Origin: an uncultured Paracoccaceae bacterium
Lineage (GTDB): Bacteria > Pseudomonadota > Alphaproteobacteria > Rhodobacterales > Rhodobacteraceae
DNA length: 64,000 nucleotides
Assembly: GCA_947493745.1 (NCBI GenBank)
Contig: CANLSM010000012.1
Span: forward strand, 1 to 64,000
Reading direction: 5' to 3'
The notes below the pieces were generated by a model. That model worked only from the letters and a program-made list of their open reading frames with translations. It had not been told where the DNA came from and ran no database searches. How positions within the stretch are numbered: the stretch's first letter is position 1; each line of letters starts with the position of its first letter. Shown in pieces: positions 43,531 to 52,160 of this stretch. The position numbers and the translations under genes are program-made.

Positions 43531-45141
43531 CTATGCGATACCGCCAAAGGCCACGCCCGAGATCGCCGCCATGTCTTTTTTCCAGGTTGTCAGGTCGTCC
43601 AGCTCGAAGGCCGACAGGTGATCATGGCCGCAGGCGCGCGCCATCACTTGCATCAGTTCGACGGAGGCATTGAAGAAGTTCTCCAGCTGGCGGGCGGATT
43701 TCTCCACGATCAGGCGACTGACCAGATGCGGTTTCTGGGTCGCGATGCCGACCGGGCAGTTGTTGGTATGACAGGCCCGCATCGCGAGACATCCGATCGC
43801 CTGCATCGCAGAGTTGGACAGCGCAATCGCATCTGCCCCCAGCGCCATGGCCTTGATGAAATCGGCCGGTTTGCGCAGGCCGCCGGTGATCACCAGCGTG
43901 ATGTCATCGCGCCCCAGCGTGTCGAGATGCCGTCGCGCCCGTGCCAGAGCCGGGATGGTCGGGACCGAGATGTTGTCGCGGAAGATGATCGGGGCAGCGC
44001 CCGTGCCGCCGCCGCGTCCATCGAGGATGATGTAGTCCACGCCCACCTCCAGGGCGGCGTCGATATCGCGCTCGACATGCTGGGCCGACAGCTTATAGCC
44101 GATGGGAATGCCGTCCGTCCGGTCGCGCACCTGATCGGCGAAGTCGCGGATTTGCGAAGGCTCCGTCCAGTCGGGGAACCGTGGTGGCGAGATGGCGGAT
44201 GTGCCGGGTTCCAGATCGCGCACCTCGGCGATCTTGCCCTGCACCTTGTTGCCCGGCAGATGGCCGCCGGTGCCGGTCTTGGCCCCCTGACCTCCCTTGA
44301 AATGGAACGCCTGCACCTTCTCCAGCTTGTCCCAGGAAAATCCGAAGCGGGCGGAGGCGAGTTCATAGAAATAGCGGCTGTTGGCTTCCTGCTCTTCGGG
44401 CAGCATCCCGCCTTCGCCCGAGCAGATGCCGGTGCCGGCCAACTCGGCACCACGGGCAAGCGCGATCTTTGCAGGCTCCGACAGGGCTCCGAAACTCATG
44501 TCCGAGACGAAAAGCGGGATCTTCAGATGCAGCGGTTTCTGCGCGTTTGGGCCGATCACAACATCGGTTCCCACGTCCGCATCATCCAGCAACGGGGGCC
44601 TGGCAAGCTGGGCGGTCAGGATCTGGATATCGTCCCAGTTCGGCAATTCGGTTCGCGGTACACCCATGGAGTCCACCACCCCGTGATGCCCGGTCTTGGA
44701 AAGCCCGTCGCGCGCATAGCCCTGAATGAGCCCGTTATGCGGCTCCTCATCGGTCCCGTGGCTGGTATCGGCATAAAGCCCTAGATAGGCGTCGCGGTCG
44801 AAGGGCTGCGGATTGTCATGGGCCCAGGCGTTGATCTCGTCGGCATCGACCCAGATTCGGTCTTCCTCGACCCAGGAGGCGAATTTCGGCAGCACTTCCT
44901 CATTGGCGTATTCCGAGACGCCTGAGTCCAGCCGGTAATCCCAGTCATGCACCCCGCAGATCAGGTTGTTGCCGCGCACGAAGCCATCGGCCATCAGCGC
45001 GCCGCGATGCAGGCAGCGCCCGTAGAAGACGGATATCTCCTCGTCGAAGCGGACCACCACCAGATCGACCTCTCCGACCAATGCGTATTCCGGTTTGCGG
45101 TCTTCGATATCGGAGAGTTTGGCGATTGCGGTCTTTTGCAT
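43531..45141 (-). CDS. Rieske-fused glutamate synthase-type FMN protein
   Basis: A 536-residue fusion. The first 100 residues are a Rieske domain (GRCLHRGALMADGFV and CGVHDWDYRL, with the C-x-H and C-xx-H pairs). The rest is the FMN-binding glutamate synthase (GltB-like) barrel: LFVSDMSFGALSEPAKIALARGAELAG, FHFKGGQGAKTGTGGHLPG, DYIILDGRGGGTGAAPIIFRDN, and the Cys-rich RACHTNNCPVGIATQKP that ligates a 3Fe-4S cluster in GltB. The glutaminase domain is missing. The start is ATG at 45141. It precedes the ThDP fusion by 9 bp, so the pair is likely co-translated into a joint redox system. Confidence 0.87.
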   Translation of the reverse strand: MQKTAIAKLSDIEDRKPEYALVGEVDLVVVRFDEEISVFYGRCLHRGALMADGFVRGNNLICGVHDWDYRLDSGVSEYANEEVLPKFASWVEEDRIWVDADEINAWAHDNPQPFDRDAYLGLYADTSHGTDEEPHNGLIQGYARDGLSKTGHHGVVDSMGVPRTELPNWDDIQILTAQLARPPLLDDADVGTDVVIGPNAQKPLHLKIPLFVSDMSFGALSEPAKIALARGAELAGTGICSGEGGMLPEEQEANSRYFYELASARFGFSWDKLEKVQAFHFKGGQGAKTGTGGHLPGNKVQGKIAEVRDLEPGTSAISPPRFPDWTEPSQIRDFADQVRDRTDGIPIGYKLSAQHVERDIDAALEVGVDYIILDGRGGGTGAAPIIFRDNISVPTIPALARARRHLDTLGRDDITLVITGGLRKPADFIKAMALGADAIALSNSAMQAIGCLAMRACHTNNCPVGIATQKPHLVSRLIVEKSARQLENFFNASVELMQVMARACGHDHLSAFELDDLTTWKKDMAAISGVAFGGIA

Positions 45142-45346
45142 GGCTGGTCCTGATTTCTCAATGATATGAACGCGCTTGAGTTCTCAGTGTCGCGGCACGG
45201 GGCCGAATGTGCAAACCGTTTTCCCCCTGGCGCCGATCACATCTTTTGAGCGGGCCGGGAATTCCGGGGTGTTTGCCGCGCAATCCAATCGACGCCGCGG
45301 GTGGAATATTCTAACACAGGCGGACAAAGCAAAAGCGAGGGGCGCG

Positions 45347-46255
45347 ATGCCGGGTGAGAGAAAAGCGGCTGTGATCGGTCTGGGCTCGATGGGGTGGGGG
45401 GCTGCGGTTTCCCTGCTGCGGGCGGGCATTCCGACGCTGGGTGTCGATCTGCGTAGGGAGGCCCTCAACCGGCTTGAGAGTGAGGGCGGTCTGGCCTGCG
45501 CCACGCCGGCGATTGCAGCGGCAGAGGCCCGCGTCGTTTTCGTTTTTGTGGTCAATGCGGATCAGGCCGAGGCCGTGCTCTTTGGCCCAGATGGTGCGGT
45601 TCCCGCTGCCCGGCCCGGAACGGTCTTTGTGCTGTGCGTGACGATGCCGCCCAGCCGTGCGGTCGATCTGGCGGATCGCATTGCAAGGGCCGGCATGCTG
45701 GCGATCGATGCGCCCGTCTCGGGTGGCTCGGCCAAGGCGCTTTCGGGGGAGATGACGATCATGGCCTCTGGTCCGGCGCAGGCTTTCGAGACTGCCACTG
45801 AGGCCATTGATGCGGTGTCAGCCAAGGTCTTTCGTCTCGGGGACACACCGGGCCAGGGCAGCCGGGTGAAGATGATCAACCAGCTTCTCGCGGGCGTGCA
45901 CATCGCGGCGACGGCCGAGGCGATGACCCTGGGGGCGAGTATCGGGCTGGACCTCAGAACGCTTTACGACGTGATCCGCGAATGCGCCGGCAATTCCTGG
46001 ATGTTCGAGAACCGGGGCGCGCATATCGTGGAGGGTGATTACACGCCCCACTCGGCGGTCGATATCTTCGTCAAGGATCTGGGCATTGTCGCGGGCGAGG
46101 CCAGTGGAACGGGTTGTCCGACACCGCTCACCCGGACCGCGCTTGCGTTGTTCAGCAAGGCAAGCGCGGAAGGGCTGGGGGGCGAGGATGACAGCGCGGT
46201 TGCCAAGATACTAGCCGCCGAGGCCGGGGTGGTCCTGCCGGGGGTGGGCACATGA
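45347..46255 (+). CDS. ltnD: L-threonate (tetronate) dehydrogenase LtnD-like
   Basis: A 302-residue NAD(P)-dependent 3-hydroxyacid dehydrogenase of the HIBADH superfamily. The N-terminal Rossmann motif is GLGSMGWGAA, and the catalytic Lys region reads GSRVKMINQLLAG. In the known pathway this enzyme oxidises L-threonate to 2-oxo-tetronate, the first step. The ATG at 45347 gives a typical N terminus (frame opens at 45176). The stop overlaps the next ATG by four bases, so the four genes form a tight operon. Confidence 0.9.
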   Translation: MPGERKAAVIGLGSMGWGAAVSLLRAGIPTLGVDLRREALNRLESEGGLACATPAIAAAEARVVFVFVVNADQAEAVLFGPDGAVPAARPGTVFVLCVTMPPSRAVDLADRIARAGMLAIDAPVSGGSAKALSGEMTIMASGPAQAFETATEAIDAVSAKVFRLGDTPGQGSRVKMINQLLAGVHIAATAEAMTLGASIGLDLRTLYDVIRECAGNSWMFENRGAHIVEGDYTPHSAVDIFVKDLGIVAGEASGTGCPTPLTRTALALFSKASAEGLGGEDDSAVAKILAAEAGVVLPGVGT

Positions 46256-47526
46256 GCGTAAAGCTGGGATGCATCGCCGACGATTTCACCGGCGCTACCG
46301 ATCTGGCGGGGCTGCTGGCCCGCAGTGGTGTGCCGGTCTCCCTGCGCATCGGTTTGCCTGCCGAGCCGCCTGAGACCGCAGAAACCGCTCCCTTTGAGGT
46401 GATTGCGCTGAAATGCCGGACCGCGCCGGTGGCGGACGCGGTGGCCGAGACCCGCGCCGCGCTCGACTGGTTGCGGCGGGCAGGGGCAGAGCGGTTCTTC
46501 TGGAAATACTGCTCGACCTTCGACAGCACGGCAGAGGGCAATATCGGACCGGTGGCAGAGGCGCTTATGGTTGATCTGGGCACCGATCAGACGATCTATT
46601 GTCCGGCCTTCCCGGAGAACGGGCGTTCCATCTATATGGGCAATCTCTTCGTGGGGCAGGTGCCGCTGGCCGAAAGCCCGATGAAGGATCACCCGCTCAC
46701 ACCGATGCGCGACAGCAATCTGATGCGGCTTCTCGCGCCGCAGGTCTCGGGCGCAGTTGGTCTCGCGGATCGTCTGACAATCGCGCGGGGGGCATCCGCA
46801 GTGCGAGAGAGACTGGCGGCGCTCAAGGCGGACGGCACGCCCCATGTGATCGTTGATGCGGTTGCGGATGAGGATCTTGCAAACATTGCGGAGGCGGTTC
46901 AGGACTGGCCACTGATCACCGGTGGCAGTGCTCTGGCCATGCCGCTGCCCGGTCTCTACAAGGCGTCCGGGCAGTTGGCCGCCGATGTCGAGAGTGGCGA
47001 CAGACCAAAGCTCGGGACCGGCTCGATCGTCCTGTCTGGCAGTTGCTCCGCGATGACCCGCCAGCAGGTGGCGCAGTATCTTCAATTCGCGCAAGGTTAC
47101 AGGCTGGATCCTCTGATGCTCGCCAAGGAAGGCGCGGATGCGGCCCTGGACTGGTTGAAGGCGCAGGATCCCGACGCCCCCAAGATCATCTATGCCACAG
47201 CTGAGCCGGAGGACGTGAAGGCCGCGCAGGCCGAGCTTGGCGTTGCGCAGGCAGGTGAGATCGTCGAGGCCGCATTGGCCGGGCTCGCCTGTGCCGCCCG
47301 TGACATGGGGATCAGCCGCTTTGTCTCGGCCGGGGGGGAAACGTCTGGTGCGGTGACAAAGGCACTTGGCGTGGCGCGGCTGACAATCGGCGCCGAGATC
47401 GCCCCCGGTGTGCCCTGGACCTTCGCCCGGAGCGAAGGCCGCGACATCGCGCTGGCGCTGAAATCAGGCAATTTCGGCTCCGTCGATTTCTTCGCGACAG
47501 CCTTTGAAAAACTGGAGGTGTCATGA
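46252..47526 (+). CDS. ltnK: 3-oxo-tetronate kinase (DUF1537)
   Basis: A 424-residue four-carbon acid-sugar kinase of the DUF1537/OtnK type. The N-terminal KLGCIADDFTGATDLAGLLAR and the C-terminal glycine-rich nucleotide part (RFVSAGGETSGAVTKALGV, SFGSVDFFATAFEKL-like end) are diagnostic. It phosphorylates 3-oxo-tetronate at the 4-OH. The ATG overlaps the stop of the dehydrogenase gene (ATGA), and its TGA overlaps the next ATG in the same way. Confidence 0.92.
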   Translation: MSVKLGCIADDFTGATDLAGLLARSGVPVSLRIGLPAEPPETAETAPFEVIALKCRTAPVADAVAETRAALDWLRRAGAERFFWKYCSTFDSTAEGNIGPVAEALMVDLGTDQTIYCPAFPENGRSIYMGNLFVGQVPLAESPMKDHPLTPMRDSNLMRLLAPQVSGAVGLADRLTIARGASAVRERLAALKADGTPHVIVDAVADEDLANIAEAVQDWPLITGGSALAMPLPGLYKASGQLAADVESGDRPKLGTGSIVLSGSCSAMTRQQVAQYLQFAQGYRLDPLMLAKEGADAALDWLKAQDPDAPKIIYATAEPEDVKAAQAELGVAQAGEIVEAALAGLACAARDMGISRFVSAGGETSGAVTKALGVARLTIGAEIAPGVPWTFARSEGRDIALALKSGNFGSVDFFATAFEKLEVS

Positions 47527-48173
47527 GCGTCGAGGCCCGCCTGCGCGAGGACATCTGCATCCTTGCCAAATCCATGTTCGATCGCGGTCTGACCGGGGGG
47601 GCGAGCGGGAATATCTCGGCACGCCTGCCCGATGGCGGTCTCCTGGTCAGCCCCACCGGCAGTAGTTTCGGCAGGCTCGATCCGGCACGGCTTGCACATT
47701 TCGACGCGGAGATGAACCTCATCGGCGGCGACAAGCCAACCAAGGAAATGCCGCTTCATGCCGCTTTTTACGAGACCAGAAGCCAGACCGGGGCGGTCGT
47801 TCATCTGCACTCCTGTCATTCGGTCGCGCTTTCGGTGCTGCCCGAGACCGATCCCGACAACATGCTGCCGCCGATCACGGCTTACGGTGTGATGCGGCTC
47901 GGCAAGGTTGCGCTTCTGCCATATTTCATGCCCGGCGATCCCGCGATGGGCGAGGCGATCCGGGGGCTTGTCGGCAAACGGAGCGCGGTGGTTCTGGCCC
48001 ATCACGGCCCGGTGGTCGCAGGCAAGGATATAGAGGCTGCCTGTTATGCCATGGAAGAGTTGGAGGAGACCGCAAAGCTGACGCTGATGACACGCGGCAT
48101 GCGGCCCAACCTTCTTGACGAGGCACAGGTTGCCGGTCTGGTGCGCGCGTTCGATGTGGAGTGGGACACATGA
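47523..48173 (+). CDS. ltnC: 3-oxo-tetronate 4-phosphate decarboxylase (class II aldolase fold)
   Basis: A 216-residue zinc enzyme of the class II aldolase/adducin fold that decarboxylates 3-oxo-tetronate 4-phosphate to dihydroxyacetone phosphate. Metal ligand positions are visible in AVVHLHSCHSVALSVLP (HLHSCHS) and in ALAHHGPVVAG-type (VVLAHHGPVVAG) segments. The N terminus has TGGASGNISARLPDG. It overlaps its neighbours at both ends by a few bases. Confidence 0.92.
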   Translation: MSVEARLREDICILAKSMFDRGLTGGASGNISARLPDGGLLVSPTGSSFGRLDPARLAHFDAEMNLIGGDKPTKEMPLHAAFYETRSQTGAVVHLHSCHSVALSVLPETDPDNMLPPITAYGVMRLGKVALLPYFMPGDPAMGEAIRGLVGKRSAVVLAHHGPVVAGKDIEAACYAMEELEETAKLTLMTRGMRPNLLDEAQVAGLVRAFDVEWDT

Positions 48174-48928
48174 CGAGATTCTCCGCAAATCTGGGATTTC
48201 TCTGGACCGAGCTTGCGTTGCCTCAGGCCATTCACGCCGCAGCGGACGCCGGATTTGATACGGTGGAGTGCCATTGGCCCTATGATACCCCGGTTGCGGA
48301 GATTGCGGCGGCGCTGAACGCGACTGGCCTGCCGATGCTGGGGCTAAATACCGCGCGCGGCAATCCCGGAGAGAACGGGCTTTCCGCGCTTCCGGGCCGG
48401 GAGACGGAAGCACGCGCCGCGATTGATCAGGCGCTGGATTATGCAAAGGCGCTGAAGGCACAGAACGTGCATGTCATGGCCGGTTTCGCGCACGGCGCGG
48501 AGGCCCAAGCCACCTTCATCGCCAACCTGCGCCATGCCTGTGAGGCCGCGCGCCCCTTGGGTATCACCATTCTGATCGAGCCACTGAACACGCGCGATGC
48601 GCCGGGCTATTTTCTGCACCATGCCGATCATGCGGCACAGATCATTGAGACCGCAGGTCAGCCCAATCTGAAACTGATGTTCGACTGCTATCACCTGCAG
48701 ATCATGGACGGCGATCTGACCAGACGGCTGACCAATCTGCTGCCGATCATCGGGCATGTCCAGATTGCCAGCGTTCCCGACCGGGCCGAGCCGGACCGGG
48801 GTGAGCTCTCTTACGACCATCTCCTGTCGCATCTGGAATCTCTTGGATATGACCGAGCAATCGGTGCTGAGTACAAACCCGCCGACACGACGCAGGCCGG
48901 GCTCGGCTGGCTTGCCAAGTATCGGTGA
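48170..48928 (+). CDS. ltnI: 2-oxo-tetronate isomerase (hydroxypyruvate isomerase-like TIM barrel)
   Basis: A 252-residue TIM-barrel isomerase of the Hyi/OtnI type that converts 2-oxo-tetronate to 3-oxo-tetronate. Landmarks are SANLGFLWTELALPQAIHAAADAGFDTVECHWPYD, ITILIEPLNTRDAPGYFLHHADHAAQII, KLMFDCYHLQIMDGDL and GHVQIASVPDRAEPDRGEL. The ATG at 48170 overlaps the stop of ltnC (ACATGACG); an in-frame Met at 48161 is rejected. It completes the four-gene pathway; a sensor or regulator gene is not next to it. Confidence 0.9.
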   Translation: MTRFSANLGFLWTELALPQAIHAAADAGFDTVECHWPYDTPVAEIAAALNATGLPMLGLNTARGNPGENGLSALPGRETEARAAIDQALDYAKALKAQNVHVMAGFAHGAEAQATFIANLRHACEAARPLGITILIEPLNTRDAPGYFLHHADHAAQIIETAGQPNLKLMFDCYHLQIMDGDLTRRLTNLLPIIGHVQIASVPDRAEPDRGELSYDHLLSHLESLGYDRAIGAEYKPADTTQAGLGWLAKYR

Positions 48929-48970
48929 GACCGGCATGAGACAGGCGTTGTCCCCCATGAGGATGCCGCC

Positions 48971-50107
48971 ATCGCCCGTATCTTCGTCTTTGCCTTCGAT
49001 CTGACCGAGGCGTCCCAGATCCGTCGCGTACAGGCCTTGCGCGCGCTGGGCCACGAGGTGACGACAGCCGCATTCCGGCGCGGCAACATGAATGCCGACT
49101 TCGCGCCGGACTGGACCAATATCGATCTTGGGTTTGTCGAGAACGAGAGCTTTCTGCGCCGCATCCCGGCCCTTGTGAGAGGTCTGTGGCGCGTGCTGCG
49201 TTCCGCCGAGGTGCCGCATGCGGCAGACGCGATCATCGCGCGCAACTTTGATTTGCTGGCAATTGCCTGGGCCGCGCGGCTGTTGAGACATCGCGGGACG
49301 CCGCTGGTCTATGAGTGTCTCGATATCCACGGGCGCTTCACCGGTAAGGGGGTCATCGGGCGGGTCATGCGCTGGGCCGAACGTCGGTTGCTGGGGCGGA
49401 TCGGGCTTCTTCTGGTGTCCTCGCCCGGGTTTGTGTCGCAGTATTTTCAGGCGGCACAGGGTTATGACGGCCCGGTTGCGATCATTGAAAACAAGCTCTG
49501 GTTCGAGGCTGATCCGCAGCCGCGCCCGCAGGCTGCCCCGATCCGTGAACCGGGTGCGCCATTGACGCTCGGCTGGGTGGGGTCGATCCGGTGTCAGCCC
49601 AGTCTCGACATCCTGATGCAAACCGCAGACCTGATGGGTGACCGGCTGACGATCCGCATCCATGGCAATGTGCACCGCCATGCGCTGCCCGATTTCGATG
49701 GGCAGATCGCGCCCCGTGCGAATGTCGGCTATTTCGGCCCCTATGCCTATCCCGACGATCTGGCGGGCATCTATGCGGGATGCGATCTGGTCTGGGCGCA
49801 GGACCTCTGGCAAAGAGGCGGCAATTCCGACTGGCTTCTGCCCAACCGGATTTACGAGGCAGGCTGGTTCGGCTGTCCCCCGGTGGCGGTCGCGGACACC
49901 CAGACGGGCCGGAAGCTGCGGGGCGACGGGCTTGGTTTGACGATTGATGCGCCCGAGGCCGGCAAGCTGGCCGATCTGCTCCAGACGCTTGATGCCCGGC
50001 AGGTTGCCGCTCTCTCGGAACGCCTGCTTGCCATGCCTGAGCGCGCCTTTCGTCTGGTGCCCGAAGATGTCGGTAAGGCGCTCGCGCCGGTGCTTCGCGA
50101 ACCCTAG
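48971..50107 (+). CDS. ExoL-like GT4 glycosyltransferase with probable ATC start
   Basis: A family 4 glycosyltransferase of the succinoglycan ExoL type. The N-terminal beta-strand region RIFVFAFDLTEASQIRRVQAL is complete only if translation begins at ATC 48971, which has GAGG eight bases upstream. No ATG, GTG or TTG lies in that frame before TTG 49037, which would cut 22 conserved residues. The middle has RWAERRLLGRIGLLLVSSPGF and the donor-binding C-terminal part LGWVGSIRCQPSLDI and GGNSDWLLPNRIYEAGWFGCPPVAV. ATC may be a genuine rare start or a sequence change of ATG. It ends 4 bp into the convergent sulfotransferase gene. Confidence 0.75.
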   Translation: MARIFVFAFDLTEASQIRRVQALRALGHEVTTAAFRRGNMNADFAPDWTNIDLGFVENESFLRRIPALVRGLWRVLRSAEVPHAADAIIARNFDLLAIAWAARLLRHRGTPLVYECLDIHGRFTGKGVIGRVMRWAERRLLGRIGLLLVSSPGFVSQYFQAAQGYDGPVAIIENKLWFEADPQPRPQAAPIREPGAPLTLGWVGSIRCQPSLDILMQTADLMGDRLTIRIHGNVHRHALPDFDGQIAPRANVGYFGPYAYPDDLAGIYAGCDLVWAQDLWQRGGNSDWLLPNRIYEAGWFGCPPVAVADTQTGRKLRGDGLGLTIDAPEAGKLADLLQTLDARQVAALSERLLAMPERAFRLVPEDVGKALAPVLREP

Positions 50108-50955
50108 GGGCGCAATCCGCCGAGCCCCTGCTTCACCAGCCGTTTGATTCTGCGTCGGGCGATCTGGGCGGGGTTTGTCCGGTGGGTGCCGGGCAGACGC
50201 GCGCCGCTTTCCAGCAGGGCCCGGTTCTCCTCCACGAAACGCCTGCTCCAGTCGGCCTTGCTGCCCGGCTGTCTTTGCGGAGAGAAACCGCCGGGTTCCG
50301 CCGGGCAGGAGGGGCTCTCGACCCCCAGATAATCGGCGATCCGGTCAATCGCGCTGGCGGGACTCTCGGCGATGTCCTCGTAGTACAGCACCAGCGGCTC
50401 CACCCAGAGGGCTGTAAGAAAACTGGTCCATCGGGCGTTGCTGAGCGCGATAGCCTCCATTTTTGCGGCGATCAGGTCGCGGTCGTAACTGGCCGCCGCC
50501 AGCTCGGGCATGTCCGATATCCAGGCACCTGTCTGTTGCGCGCGTGCAAACGAGATCGCCTGTTTCAGAAGATCGCGCCGCTTGAGATGCACGAACCGGT
50601 AGCTCAGCGGGGCAGGTTCTTCTGCCAGAAAGCGTTCCAGATGCTCGTGATGCAGCTTGGTTGCAAAAACGCCGTTGGGCCCGGTGCGCAGCGCCTTGAT
50701 GTGGTCCAGCGTCTCGGCGGCACCGGATCGCTTGTCCCAGATATCCCAGTTGCCGGGGTTGAAGTATTCCAGCGGATAGCCGAACGCGCCTGTCCCATGC
50801 AGCAGATGGCCCAGGAAGTGACTGCCACAACGCGGCGTTGTGCAAAGCGCAAGCCTGTGAATGATGGGCGTTTCTGGAAAGTCGTTTGCGGCGTCGAACT
50901 GCCGTTGCCAGAGCCCTGCGGGAACGTCCTGATCCGGCGTCTTGTCGTCTGTCAT
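50104..50955 (-). CDS. Stf0-family sulfotransferase
   Basis: A 283-residue Stf0-type sulfotransferase, expected to use PAPS to sulfate a sugar or glycolipid. The 5'-phosphosulfate loop is LCTTPRCGSHFLGHLL; further landmarks are GPNGVFATKLHHEHLERFL, FVHLKRRDLLKQAISFARAQQTG and LVLYYEDIAESPASAIDRI. The ATG at 50955 follows AAGGTGGGCTGCGCA and is preferred to Met at 51090. In the exo cluster it suggests that the polymer is sulfated, as is known in some rhizobial and marine polysaccharides. Confidence 0.88.
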   Translation of the reverse strand: MTDDKTPDQDVPAGLWQRQFDAANDFPETPIIHRLALCTTPRCGSHFLGHLLHGTGAFGYPLEYFNPGNWDIWDKRSGAAETLDHIKALRTGPNGVFATKLHHEHLERFLAEEPAPLSYRFVHLKRRDLLKQAISFARAQQTGAWISDMPELAAASYDRDLIAAKMEAIALSNARWTSFLTALWVEPLVLYYEDIAESPASAIDRIADYLGVESPSCPAEPGGFSPQRQPGSKADWSRRFVEENRALLESGARLPGTHRTNPAQIARRRIKRLVKQGLGGLRP

Positions 50956-51346
50956 TGCGCAGCCCACCTTCGTGCCGTTGAAGACCCTGAAACACTGATG
51001 AACCGGAAACCCGGGTGCTCTTTCCTCGACGAGCCACTCGGACACAGGACTGACCGAATTTGCGATTCGACGAAACGGTCGAGATGCCATGTGCCAAGTT
51101 GGGTGTCATACCGCCGATCGGGGGGCCGGGACCGGCGTTTCCCGACGACGCCAAACCTCCACTAGGTTGAGCGTATGGCGGGCAGTTTCAAGGGCACCTG
51201 TCCAAAGCGCGGGCGACGTGAGAAAAATTCCGCCGGTTGCCAGCGGAAAGTTGCCGCTTGGAGCGACAAACAGATTTGTGCTGCGAATGCGAAGACACCA
51301 GCGTGTACGACATGACCGTTCTAACCGGGGCTGGAGGAGCACAATC

Positions 51347-52063
51347 ATGACAATCATGGATTGTGGGCATGAGGCCGCGTTCAAAGCTGAGAACGCGGAT
51401 CAGTTGGTTCGGGTAAAGAGTGGTCAAGCTGTTGCGTCTGACCGGACCGCCTTGGGCGGTCGCATGAAACGAATGCTGGATATCGTGCTGGCCGGACTTG
51501 GCCTTGTTGCGCTGGCGCCACTCTGCCTGCTTGTCGGGCTGACGGTTCGGCTGACGTCGCGCGGGCCGGTGCTTTATGGCCATCCGCGTATCGGACTGGG
51601 CGGGAAGGTGTTCCGCTGCTGGAAGTTCCGCACGATGGTTCTCGATGGCGACGCGGTACTGGCCGCGCATCTCGCCGCGCGTCCTGAAGAGCGCGCCGAG
51701 TGGGAGGCCAATCGCAAGCTGAAGCGCGACCCGAGGGTTACCCGGATCGGCAAGGTGCTGCGGGCCTACAGCGTTGATGAGTTGCCGCAACTGCTCAATG
51801 TTCTGCGCGGCGAGATGAGCCTTGTCGGTCCGCGACCGGTGGTGCGCGACGAGCTTCAGACCTATGGCGGCTCTGCCGATCTCTACCTGCAGACCCGTCC
51901 CGGCCTGACCGGGCCGTGGCAGATCAGCGGACGCAGCGATGTCGGCTATGCGGACCGGATCCTCCTGGACAGCGAGTATGTCCGGAACTGGTCGCTCTGG
52001 CGGGACTGCAAGATCATCGCATGGACCATACCGGCTGTGATCGGTGCCAGGGGCTCTTATTGA
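51347..52063 (+). CDS. exoY: Exopolysaccharide sugar-phosphate transferase ExoY-like
   Basis: A 238-residue initiating sugar-phosphate transferase of the bacterial sugar transferase family; ExoY starts succinoglycan by adding Gal-1-P to the lipid carrier. It has one N-terminal membrane helix (MLDIVLAGLGLVALAPLCLLV) and the catalytic motifs KVFRCWKFRTM, DPRVTRIGKVLRAYSVDELPQLLNVLRGEMSLVGPRPVV, and RPGLTGPWQISGRSD. The ATG at 51347 follows GGAGGAGC. About 250 bp upstream hold its promoter region with no gene. Confidence 0.92.
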   Translation: MTIMDCGHEAAFKAENADQLVRVKSGQAVASDRTALGGRMKRMLDIVLAGLGLVALAPLCLLVGLTVRLTSRGPVLYGHPRIGLGGKVFRCWKFRTMVLDGDAVLAAHLAARPEERAEWEANRKLKRDPRVTRIGKVLRAYSVDELPQLLNVLRGEMSLVGPRPVVRDELQTYGGSADLYLQTRPGLTGPWQISGRSDVGYADRILLDSEYVRNWSLWRDCKIIAWTIPAVIGARGSY

Positions 52064-52091
52064 CCTGACATCTGATCGCTGTTGCAATCAA

Positions 52092-52113
52092 CCATAACCT
52101 CAAAAGGTTATGG
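52092..52113 (+). terminator. Hairpin between exoY and exoF
   Basis: CCATAACC (52092-52099) and GGTTATGG (52106-52113) form a perfect 8-bp stem with a TCAAAA loop and are followed by a T-rich stretch (CTTTCTTCTT). It may terminate part of the exoY transcript or stabilise its 3' end; exoF starts 48 bp later. Confidence 0.55.
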
Positions 52114-52160
52114 CGCTTTCTTCTTATCAAGTCTGTCAGCTTTAGAACTGGGGAGAGGGG

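Noticed and set aside
41398-44784. 1128-codon + strand frame antisense to the Rieske-fused genes
   Set aside because: An antisense shadow in high-GC coding DNA; no domain and no ribosome site.
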